Shown one piece after another: positions 1 through 5,409 of a stretch of 5,409 nt of DNA (positions are counted from its first letter, which is position 1; each line of letters begins with the position of its first letter). Origin of the DNA: Filomicrobium sp. (GTDB lineage: Bacteria > Pseudomonadota > Alphaproteobacteria > Rhizobiales > Hyphomicrobiaceae); NCBI GenBank assembly GCA_030607105.1, contig JAUWFF010000123.1, positions 1 to 5,409 on the forward strand. Direction: 5' to 3'. The position numbers and the translations under genes were made by a program. The notes beneath the pieces are model-generated. The model saw only the letters and a list, made by a program, of their open reading frames with translations. It searched no databases and was not told where the DNA came from.

Positions 1-44
1 AGGTCCCCAGTGGGCGCCGCAAATCCTTCCCACACGAACCGTGT

Positions 45-311
45 TTAAAGCGTGGCGACCAGATCGTCCACGGCTCGGTTGACCTCATCGAAAAGCTCAG
101 GCGCATCGACTTGTGCCCGTGCAGCTTCGGACGTAGGTTTCAAGAAACGCTGCCTCAAGTCCGGCGGTAATGATCGCGCCCAGCGCACCCATTACGATTA
201 GAAAATGAGCAGAGTAAATCAGGGCAGCAACGAAGTCCGTGAGAACATAGCTGCGTTCGAACGCCTCAATTGAAAACAGCTAAATCAAAACACCGACAAA
301 TACTCACCTCC
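45..311 (-). pseudogene. Possible decayed 3' end of an unidentified gene
   Basis: No intact gene lies in positions 1-376. On the minus strand two overlapping frames look protein-like. One is hydrophobic and reads from about 260 down to a TGA at 97-99. It includes a run such as DFVAALIYSAHFLIVMGALG that could be a membrane helix, but a TAG interrupts it near its upstream end. The other is open from 191 to a TAA at 45-47 and ends in a charged, helical-looking tail (ELFDEVNRAVDDLVATL). A small 5-bp stem (32-36 with 40-44) follows that stop. A Shine-Dalgarno-like GGAGGTGA lies at 304-311 on the minus strand, with no usable start and open frame behind it. The two frames could be one frameshifted, stop-broken gene, but I do not recognise the family and either frame may be chance. 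The rest, about 270-376, is AT-rich and shows nothing else. Confidence 0.2.
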
Positions 312-376
312 AAAGTATTGATGCTTGCATTTATTATGGAATTCTCCCGAACCAAATATATTTTTATCGAGGAAAA

Positions 377-994
377 TTATTCTTTCTTATCTAGCGCCGT
401 AACTCTTCGCAGGGTCAGATTTATTCTTCCTGTATTCTGCAGAAGTTCTGAGGTTCCTTCATTTACCTTGTCGATGCCGTGATAAGCTAGACGGGATTCG
501 CCCCCCAGGATCAAGACGTCCCCGGATTTGAGCACTATCCTTGTCTTTGGGTCGCCTCTTTTGAGCCCGCCAACATGAAACACCGCGTCATCACCAAGCG
601 ATACAGAGACCACCGGGGCTCGTGTTTCGACTTCATCTCCATCAACGTGGCTGCCAAGCTTTGCACCCACTGCATAATAGTTAATGAGACACGCCTCGGG
701 ATTGCCCGGCCAATCTGCGACATCCTCCCACAAGGCCAGCAGCTTGTCGGGTATCTTTGGCCAGGGCCTGCCGGTCTCCGGGTGCGTAGACTGATAGCGG
801 TAACCACCGGCTTTGTCGGATAACCAGCCAAGCGCGCCGCAATTGGTCATCTGCACGGAAAATGGCTTCCCCGAGCGCGGCATGGTTGGGCGATAGAGCG
901 GACTTTCCGCGAGGATCCCGTTTACTAGGTTCACCAGTGCAACCTGCTCGGAATCGGGAAAATATCTCGAAAGATACTTGAAGCCGTCCAGCAT
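377..994 (-). CDS. alkB: AlkB-type Fe(II)/2-oxoglutarate-dependent DNA repair dioxygenase
   Basis: The family removes 1-methyladenine, 3-methylcytosine and related lesions from DNA or RNA by oxidative demethylation, using Fe(II), O2 and 2-oxoglutarate in the cytoplasm. The 205-residue protein (E. coli AlkB has 216) carries the complete catalytic set. H116-x-D118 and H172 form the iron triad, and R190 and R196 in the RINLTLRR motif bind 2-oxoglutarate. Other landmarks are the MTNCGALGW segment at about 49-57, GYRYQ at 64-68 in the nucleotide-recognition lid, NYY at 105-107, and APVVSVSLGDDAVF, which matches the beta-strand core. Mildly odd is LGSHVDGDE around the iron motif, where Ser precedes the His and Gly follows the Asp; E. 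coli has LSLHQDKDE. The start is firm: an in-frame TGA lies 12 bases upstream (1007-1009) and no other ATG exists. The gene is divergent from dnaK. No terminator is evident beyond the stop. Confidence 0.95.
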   Translation of the reverse strand: MLDGFKYLSRYFPDSEQVALVNLVNGILAESPLYRPTMPRSGKPFSVQMTNCGALGWLSDKAGGYRYQSTHPETGRPWPKIPDKLLALWEDVADWPGNPEACLINYYAVGAKLGSHVDGDEVETRAPVVSVSLGDDAVFHVGGLKRGDPKTRIVLKSGDVLILGGESRLAYHGIDKVNEGTSELLQNTGRINLTLRRVTALDKKE

Positions 995-1040
995 TCCACC
1001 TGGCCCTCATGGTTGCGAACGCCACCAGAAAACGTCCGCG

Positions 1041-1069
1041 ATAGTGCCAATGGCCCTGGGCGTCATCAA
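1041..1069 (-). promoter_or_regulatory. Candidate alkB promoter
   Basis: Reading the minus strand, TTGATG (1064-1069) is followed after 17 bases by CACTAT (1041-1046). This gives a transcript start near 1034 and a leader of about 40 bases before the alkB ATG at 994. The -35 is reasonable and the -10 is a weak match. A second option further up is CTTGAG (1139-1144) with TTATAT (1114-1119), 19 bases apart, which would share its AT core with the dnaK-facing promoter. The choice is inferred from motif and spacing only. Confidence 0.3.
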
Positions 1070-1089
1070 CAAAAGCCCCGCTCTGCGCG

Positions 1090-1121
1090 GTTGCACGGCG
1101 AATTCGCCGGCCTATATAACG
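1090..1121 (+). promoter_or_regulatory. Candidate heat-shock (RpoH-type) promoter for dnaKJ
   Basis: GTTG at 1090-1093 is followed after exactly 17 bases by CCTATAT at 1111-1117, with a G at 1121. The consensus I recall for alphaproteobacterial heat-shock promoters is CTTG, 17-18 bases, CYTATNTNNG. This site misses only the first C of the -35 and has the final G one base late. The -10 also equals the alphaproteobacterial housekeeping form CTATAT, so vegetative sigma factor could read it too. Transcription would start near 1124 and give dnaK a leader of about 288 bases that includes the hairpin repeats. I found no better site closer to dnaK; TTGGCG at 1321-1326 with TAGAGT at 1344-1349 is a weaker alternative. 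Confidence 0.5.
1096..1109. repeat. Perfect 14-base palindrome in the promoter spacer (possible operator)
   Basis: CGGCGAATTCGCCG is its own reverse complement. It sits between the candidate -35 (ending 1095 or 1096) and -10 (starting 1111) elements that face dnaK, where a bound dimer would cover or distort the promoter. By simple counting a perfect 14-base palindrome is expected about once in 16,000 positions, so its placement is notable but not proof. No regulator is encoded in the window to match it. Confidence 0.35.
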
Positions 1122-1144
1122 CCTACGTGATCCACGTCCTCAAG

Positions 1145-1288
1145 CCCAGCACGGGTTTTCCCCGAGTTGATAGCACGCCTAACACAGGTTTGACGCGTGG
1201 TGGTAGCAGACCCAACACCGGCTTGCCTAGTGTTGGCGATAGGCTGGTATTACAAAGTCCCAACGCCGGTTTTCCGCGTGTTGGTAGC
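1145..1288. repeat. Four-copy tandem repeat of a 30-base hairpin unit
   Basis: Units lie at 1145-1174, 1178-1207, 1211-1240 and 1259-1288. The first three are at an exact 33-base period with 3-base spacers; the last follows an 18-base spacer. Each unit begins CCCAACAC or a close variant and ends near GTGTTGG plus TAGC. The arms CCAACAC and GTGTTGG are complementary, and an inner 3-bp stem closes a short, mostly T loop, so each unit can fold. Units 1 and 4 agree at 24 of 30 positions. The array is free of stops on both strands: it reads as repeats like PNTGFPRVGS on plus (open frame 1013-1294) and TRGKPVLGL on minus (1123-1329). I favour a structured or selfish intergenic repeat over a protein, since neither frame resembles a known domain and the units vary in a stem-preserving way. 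It lies inside the predicted dnaK leader. Confidence 0.75.
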
Positions 1289-1411
1289 GAGTGAAGGGGA
1301 CCGTGCCCGGGCGCCTGTTGTTGGCGCATGTCTTCAGCAGGCGTAGAGTTAATGAGGCGCCGCGCTTAAGGGCCTTCACGGTCTGCCGCAACAAAAAGGG
1401 GAATACAAAGA

Positions 1412-3334
1412 ATGTCCAAAGTCATCGGCATCGATTTAGGCACAACGAACTCATGTGTAGCCGTAATGGAGGGCGGGAAGCCCAGGGTCCTCGATAACGC
1501 CGAAGGTGCCAATACCACACCCTCGATCGTCGCTTTTACCGAGGACGGCGAGAGGCTGGTGGGACTGCCTGCCAAACGTCAGGCCGTAACCAATCCACTC
1601 AACACTCTGTTTGCCATCAAGCGCTTGATCGGCCGCCGGTTCGAAGACGAGACTGTGAAGAAGGACCAGGCTCTCGTCCCCTACAAGATCATTGAGGGGC
1701 CGAACGGAGACGCCTGGGTCGAAGCCAACGGAAAAAAGTATTCACCTCAACAGATCTCTGCATTCATCCTGCAGAAGATGAAGGAAACAGCAGAAGCCAA
1801 GCTTGGGGAAACGGTCACCCAGGCGGTGATTACCGTGCCTGCTTACTTCAACGACGCCCAGCGCCAGGCGACCAAGGATGCCGGTAAGATCGCCGGGCTC
1901 GAAGTGCTTCGCATCATCAACGAGCCGACCGCAGCGGCCCTTGCCTACGGTCTCGATAAGAAGCAGGAGGCGAGCACCATAGCCGTCTACGACCTTGGCG
2001 GCGGCACTTTCGATATCTCGATCCTTGAGATCGGTGATGGTGTTTTCGAGGTTAAGTCAACGAACGGTGACACGTTCCTTGGCGGCGAAGACTTCGACAT
2101 GACGTTAGTTGGCTATTTGGCCGACGAGTTCAAAAAAGAAAACGGCATTGACTTACGCGAGGACAAATTGGCCCTGCAGCGCCTCAAGGAAGCTGCGGAA
2201 AAAGCCAAGATCGAGCTTTCTTCCTCCGCCCAGACGGAAGTCAACCTGCCTTTTATTACCGCAGATCAGTCTGGTCCCAAACACCTGACGATGAAGCTGA
2301 CCCGCGCCAAGATGGAGAGCCTTGTCGGGCATCTCATCGACCGCACCAAGGGCCCCTGTCAGCAGGCACTTAAGGATGCCGGTTTGAAGGCCGCCGACAT
2401 TAGCGAGGTCGTTCTCGTTGGTGGCATGACCCGCATGCCGCGCGTGCAGGAGGTCGTCAAACAGGTTTTTGGCAAGGAACCGCACAAGGGCGTCAACCCA
2501 GACGAGGTCGTCGCCGTTGGTGCTGCGATCCAGGCCGGCGTTCTAAAGGGCGAAGTCAAGGACGTGCTGCTTCTTGACGTCACTCCGTTGTCGCTGGGCA
2601 TCGAAACACTGGGCGGCGTATTTACGCGCCTCATCGATCGCAACACCACGATCCCGACCAAGAAAAGCCAGGTGTTCTCAACCGCAGAAGACGGCCAAAG
2701 CGCCGTCACCATCCGCGTCCAGCAAGGTGAGCGCGAAATGGCCGCCGACAATAAGCTTCTCGGACAGTTCGACCTAATTGGCATTCCTCCAGCGCCCCGC
2801 GGCGTGCCGCAGATCGAGGTCACTTTCGACATCGACGCCAATGGCATCGTCCACGTCTCGGCGAAGGACAAGGCGACCTGCAAGGAGCAGTCCGTCCGCA
2901 TCGAGGCTTCAGGCGGTCTGACCGACGCTGAGATCGAAACCATGGTCAAGGATGCGGAGGCCCACGCCAGCGAAGACAAGGCCCGCCGCGAACTTGTGGA
3001 GGCCCGCAACCAGGCCGAGGCTATGATCCATGCCACCGAAAAGACCCTCGAGGAGAACAAGGAAAACGAAAAGGTCGCAGCGGTTAAGGACGAGGTCGAA
3101 TCAGCCATAAATTCGGCAAAGGAAGCCATTGCTGGTGAGGACGTCGACGCCATCCAGACTGCCTTGGCAAACCTGACGCAAGCCTCGATGAAGATCGGCG
3201 AAGCCGTTTACGCCGGCCAGCAACAAGCCGCTGAAGAAGCCGCCGAAAGCGATGCGGCATCCGATTCGGCGGCGGGCGAGGACGTTGTCGACGCCGATTT
3301 CGAAGAAGTTGACGACGACAAGAAATCGGCCTGA
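1412..3334 (+). CDS. dnaK: Hsp70 chaperone DnaK
   Basis: DnaK is the cytoplasmic ATP-driven chaperone that binds exposed hydrophobic peptides, working with DnaJ and GrpE; in many bacteria it also restrains the heat-shock sigma factor. The 640-residue length is normal. The nucleotide-binding domain (about 1-383) has phosphate-1 GIDLGTTNS (6-14), catalytic K70, phosphate-2 DLGGGTFD (194-201) with T199, and VGGMTRMP. The linker [11 protein letters not shown] starts at D384. The substrate-binding beta domain runs to about 500 and contains [23 protein letters not shown]. The helical lid follows, with an Ala- and Asp/Glu-rich tail ending [10 protein letters not shown]. The ATG has a good ribosome site (AAGGGGA, 1396-1402, 9 bases away). 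Odd: C490 in KDKATCKEQ, where Gly is usual (TGC against GGC, one base). There is no CIRCE element upstream, which fits RpoH control in this group. Co-transcription with dnaJ is likely. Confidence 0.99.
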   Translation: MSKVIGIDLGTTNSCVAVMEGGKPRVLDNAEGANTTPSIVAFTEDGERLVGLPAKRQAVTNPLNTLFAIKRLIGRRFEDETVKKDQALVPYKIIEGPNGDAWVEANGKKYSPQQISAFILQKMKETAEAKLGETVTQAVITVPAYFNDAQRQATKDAGKIAGLEVLRIINEPTAAALAYGLDKKQEASTIAVYDLGGGTFDISILEIGDGVFEVKSTNGDTFLGGEDFDMTLVGYLADEFKKENGIDLREDKLALQRLKEAAEKAKIELSSSAQTEVNLPFITADQSGPKHLTMKLTRAKMESLVGHLIDRTKGPCQQALKDAGLKAADISEVVLVGGMTRMPRVQEVVKQVFGKEPHKGVNPDEVVAVGAAIQAGVLKGEVKDVLLLDVTPLSLGIETLGGVFTRLIDRNTTIPTKKSQVFSTAEDGQSAVTIRVQQGEREMAADNKLLGQFDLIGIPPAPRGVPQIEVTFDIDANGIVHVSAKDKATCKEQSVRIEASGGLTDAEIETMVKDAEAHASEDKARRELVEARNQAEAMIHATEKTLEENKENEKVAAVKDEVESAINSAKEAIAGEDVDAIQTALANLTQASMKIGEAVYAGQQQAAEEAAESDAASDSAAGEDVVDADFEEVDDDKKSA

Positions 3335-3356
3335 TTTCCGATTGGATCGCGCGTAG

Positions 3357-3383
3357 CAGGACCCGGGCCCAATCCGGGTCCTG
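3357..3383 (+). terminator. Strong stem-loop between dnaK and dnaJ, probably an attenuator or mRNA-processing hairpin
   Basis: CAGGACCCGG (3357-3366) pairs perfectly with CCGGGTCCTG (3374-3383) around a 7-base loop, starting 22 bases after the dnaK stop. No T-run follows, so it is not a classical intrinsic terminator. In a dnaK-dnaJ operon such a hairpin could lower read-through or protect the dnaK 3' end, keeping DnaK in excess of DnaJ; that role is inferred. The remaining bases up to dnaJ (3384-3541) hold a small GATCT/AGATC repeat (3435-3446) and no convincing promoter. Confidence 0.6.
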
Positions 3384-3541
3384 AAATGCGTTAAGTCGTT
3401 CGTGTTAAAATTCCCAGACGGCCCGCCCAAAAAGGATCTACAGATCATTTGGCAGCCATTCACAGATTGCAGAGGCTTGATGTTTCGCTTGGCGCAGCCC
3501 TGAGCTTTGATCTGGTGCGCAGCTAAACAGGCAAGGAACCA

Positions 3542-4693
3542 ATGACGACCATGGCCAAGCGCGACTACTATGAAGTTCTCGGCATCGAACGTAATGCCAC
3601 CGACCAGGACCTCAAGTCCGCCTTCCGCAAGCTTGCCAAGAAGTACCACCCCGACGCCAACCCCGGCGACGGCGACGCCGAAAGGAACTTCAAGGAGGTC
3701 AATGAGGCCTACGAGGCACTAAAGGACCCGCAAAAGCGCGCAGCCTACGATCAGTTCGGCCACGCCGCCTTCGATGGCATGGGCGGACGCGGGCCAGGCG
3801 GCTTCGGGCCGGACTTCGCCTCGTCGATGTCGGATATCTTCGATGATTTGTTCGGAGAATTCATGGGCGGACGGCGCGGCGGAGGTGGCCGCCGTTCAGG
3901 ACGCGAGCGCGGTGCCGACCTGCGCTACAACATGAGCATTACGCTCACCGAAGCCCTTCAGGGCAAGACCGCGCAAATCAGGGTACCTACCAGCGTCATC
4001 TGCGAGACCTGTGACGGCAGTGGCGCCAAGTCCGGCACCGCTCCGACAACATGCCCGACTTGCTCCGGCGCAGGTAAGATTCGTGCCAGCCAAGGGTTCT
4101 TTACGATCGAACGCCCCTGCCCGACCTGTCACGGCCGTGGCGAGATCATCCAGAACCCCTGCGCGGATTGTGGCGGCGCCGGTCGCGTCACCAAGGAACG
4201 CACACTTTCGGTCAACATTCCACCGGGAGTCGAGGACGGCACCCGCATCCGCCTGGCCGGCGAGGGCGAAGCGGGTTTGCGTGGCGGCCCGGCAGGAGAT
4301 CTCTACATCTTCCTTTCGATTGAGCCCCACGCCATCTTCCAGCGTGATGGAGCCGATATTTTCTGCCGCGTTCCGATTTCCATGACCACGGCCGCACTCG
4401 GAGGTCAAATCGAAGTCCCCACCGTCGAAGGCTCCATCTCGCGCGTCAAAATCCCCGAGGCGACCCAAAGCGGCAAGCAGTTTCGCCTAAAGGGCAAGGG
4501 CATGCCCGTCCTGCGCTCCAAGCTCTCCGGCGATATGTACATTCAGGTTGAGGTCGAGACCCCAACCAACCTCTCCAAGAGGCAACGGGAACTGCTTGAG
4601 GAATTCCAAAAGCTCAGTAATGGTGAAACAAGCCCCGAAAGCCAGGGCTTTTTCAACCGCATGAAGGGCCTGTTTGACGGCAAGGCCAGTTGA
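3542..4693 (+). CDS. dnaJ: Hsp40 co-chaperone DnaJ
   Basis: DnaJ captures unfolded clients and triggers ATP hydrolysis by DnaK in the cytoplasm. The protein is 383 residues as annotated and is a full type I DnaJ. The J-domain (about 7-72) has the HPD motif at 36-38. The Gly/Phe region (about 75-117) includes a DIF motif at 98-100. The zinc domain has four intact CxxCxGxG repeats, starting at C154 (CETCDGSG), C171 (CPTCSGAG), C193 (CPTCHGRG) and C207 (CADCGGAG). The C-terminal client-binding domains follow, with [17 protein letters not shown]. Start choice: the ATG at 3542 lies 4 bases after AAGGA, the one at 3551 lies 13 bases after it. The second gives [11 protein letters not shown], the usual family start, and places HPD at 33-35 as in E. 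coli, so it may be the true one. HPDAN replaces the common HPDRN or HPDKN. The gene lies 207 bases after dnaK. Confidence 0.98.
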   Translation: MTTMAKRDYYEVLGIERNATDQDLKSAFRKLAKKYHPDANPGDGDAERNFKEVNEAYEALKDPQKRAAYDQFGHAAFDGMGGRGPGGFGPDFASSMSDIFDDLFGEFMGGRRGGGGRRSGRERGADLRYNMSITLTEALQGKTAQIRVPTSVICETCDGSGAKSGTAPTTCPTCSGAGKIRASQGFFTIERPCPTCHGRGEIIQNPCADCGGAGRVTKERTLSVNIPPGVEDGTRIRLAGEGEAGLRGGPAGDLYIFLSIEPHAIFQRDGADIFCRVPISMTTAALGGQIEVPTVEGSISRVKIPEATQSGKQFRLKGKGMPVLRSKLSGDMYIQVEVETPTNLSKRQRELLEEFQKLSNGETSPESQGFFNRMKGLFDGKAS

Positions 4694-4747
4694 ACGGCTC
4701 ACTGTACTAAAGCACAAGCACATCAATTGGATAGGCCTTCTGTCTGT

Positions 4748-4777
4748 CTTGATCGCAATCGACCAATCGCACCATAA
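4748..4777 (+). promoter_or_regulatory. Candidate promoter for the cytochrome c gene
   Basis: CTTGAT (4748-4753) matches the alphaproteobacterial -35 CTTGAC at five of six positions. CCATAA (4772-4777) follows after 18 bases as a fair -10. Transcription would start near 4785 and leave a leader of about 55 bases. The 147-base gap after dnaJ (4694-4840) shows no clear terminator, so read-through from dnaKJ is also possible. Confidence 0.35.
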
Positions 4778-4840
4778 AGCATCGTATCGACAGCTAGCCG
4801 GCCCCAACCGAGGCGTATCGGCAAACATGGAGCTACGATC

Positions 4841-5254
4841 ATGAGATTCACCCAATTCGCCGTCCCGTTAAAGTTGCTCTTAGCAAGCATGACCATCCCA
4901 GCGGGCGTTGCGAACGCGACAATGACCGACGCGGGCAAAAAGGCGATGCAAGCCGCTGGCGAGATTATGTTTGAACAACGCTGCCGCAGCTGCCACGCCG
5001 ACGATCCCGCGCTCAAAGCTTATGGCCCAAGCCTCATCGGCGTCCTCGGACGCAAGGCAGGCTCACTTGAAGGTTACGAATACTCCGATGCCATGAAAAA
5101 CTCAGGCATCGTCTGGAACGAAAACACGCTGCGTGCTTGGATGGCGGACAACGATGGGTTCATGCCAGGCACCCGGATGCGCCACGTAGGCATCAGCGAC
5201 CGCGCCGAGCAGGACTTTCTGCTAACCTACTTGAAAGCGCTGTCCTCGAAGTAA
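4841..5254 (+). CDS. Secreted class I c-type cytochrome (cytochrome c2-like)
   Basis: This is a small periplasmic electron carrier with one covalently bound heme. The 137-residue precursor begins with a signal peptide: a basic start, a hydrophobic stretch (about 6-20) and a likely cut after ANA at 24-26. The mature protein is therefore about 111 residues, the size of a soluble cytochrome c. The heme motif is C48-R-S-C51-H52, with H52 as one iron ligand. M113 in PGTRM is the likely second ligand, as in PGTKM of cytochrome c2 and mitochondrial cytochrome c. YSDAMKNSGIVW (81-92) is a signature of the same class. No further membrane segment is seen, so it should be free in the periplasm. A ribosome site GGAG (4829-4832) lies 8 bases before the ATG. 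The electron partners cannot be told from the window, and its place behind dnaJ suggests no chaperone role. Confidence 0.93.
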   Translation: MRFTQFAVPLKLLLASMTIPAGVANATMTDAGKKAMQAAGEIMFEQRCRSCHADDPALKAYGPSLIGVLGRKAGSLEGYEYSDAMKNSGIVWNENTLRAWMADNDGFMPGTRMRHVGISDRAEQDFLLTYLKALSSK

Positions 5255-5283
5255 GCGCGTCGCCACAAAGACACCCACACAAA

Positions 5284-5318
5284 GCAGACGACGGCCGCCA
5301 GCTCCGGCCGGCGTCTGC
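5284..5318 (+). terminator. Strong stem-loop after the cytochrome gene, possible terminator
   Basis: GCAGACG (5284-5290) pairs with CGTCTGC (5312-5318), and CGGCCG (5292-5297) pairs with CGGCCG (5305-5310), separated only by an A-G mismatch; the loop is 7 bases. It starts 30 bases after the stop codon. No T-run follows on the plus strand, while on the minus strand a short CTTTG follows, so it could end transcription poorly in either direction or protect the mRNA end. Bases 5319-5409 show no gene or other feature. Confidence 0.5.
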
Positions 5319-5409
5319 AGAACTATGCTCTAAAAACCTCACTGCAAAGCCGCACCCACCTTCCCATTGATCGTCCATCGCTCCCGCTGCGTAATTACAA
5401 TGCGAACAG

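Noticed and set aside
270..482. 70-residue plus-strand frame over the end of alkB
   Set aside because: It overlaps the end of alkB antisense, its product has no family features, and the AT-rich stretch makes chance frames likely.
1145..1288. CRISPR array
   Set aside because: The spacers are 3, 3 and 18 bases, far too short, the repeats are imperfect, and no cas genes are present.
1295..1411. CIRCE operator or ROSE-type RNA thermometer before dnaK
   Set aside because: No TTAGCACTC-N9-GAGTGCTAA is present, and I found no clear pairing partner that masks the AAGGGGA ribosome site.
2359..3153. Long 264-residue open frame antisense to dnaK
   Set aside because: It lies wholly inside dnaK, has a low-complexity Ser/Ala/Thr-rich product and no ribosome site. 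Codon bias of dnaK explains it.
3476..3504. Separate dnaJ promoter starting with CTTGAT
   Set aside because: The -35 is good, but no acceptable -10 exists at 16-18 bases (the sequence there is CCTGAG).
3492..3523. Direct repeat GCGCAGC, 25 bases apart, before dnaJ
   Set aside because: It is only seven bases with loosely similar flanks, and it is likely chance.
3896..4468. 190-residue open frame antisense to dnaJ
   Set aside because: It is a shadow of the zinc and client-binding domains of dnaJ, with no recognisable domain.

Overview
The window looks like a chromosomal housekeeping and stress-response segment from an alphaproteobacterium. Hyphomicrobiales (Rhizobiales) is most likely, but genus cannot be fixed by eye. 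The reasons are the rhizobial-type DnaK and DnaJ sequences, a -10 element of the alphaproteobacterial CTATAT / CYTATNT type upstream of dnaK, no CIRCE element in front of dnaK, and an AlkB of the type common in this group.

Layout: positions 1-376 hold no intact gene, only two overlapping open frames on the minus strand that may be the decayed end of a lost gene, followed by an AT-rich stretch. alkB (377-994, minus) repairs alkylated DNA bases. A 417-base divergent intergenic region (995-1411) separates it from dnaK. This region holds a good match to the alphaproteobacterial heat-shock promoter, a perfect 14-base palindrome in that promoter's spacer, and four copies of a 30-base hairpin-forming repeat at a 33-base period. 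dnaK (1412-3334) and dnaJ (3542-4693) follow on the plus strand, separated by 207 bases that contain a perfect 10-bp stem-loop. A small secreted class I cytochrome c (4841-5254) comes next, and then a strong stem-loop that may end transcription.

How the genes fit together: DnaK and DnaJ are the core of the Hsp70 folding machine, with DnaJ delivering clients and stimulating DnaK ATP hydrolysis. GrpE is not in the window. AlkB, divergent from dnaK, is a DNA-damage gene, so the intergenic region may serve two stress responses. The cytochrome has its own ribosome-binding site and a possible promoter, and its relation to the chaperones is probably positional only.

The genes themselves are ordinary. 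I do not see a new defence system, mobile element, CRISPR array or RNA gene. The part most worth a second look is the alkB-dnaK intergenic region, where a structured tandem repeat would form much of a long dnaK leader.
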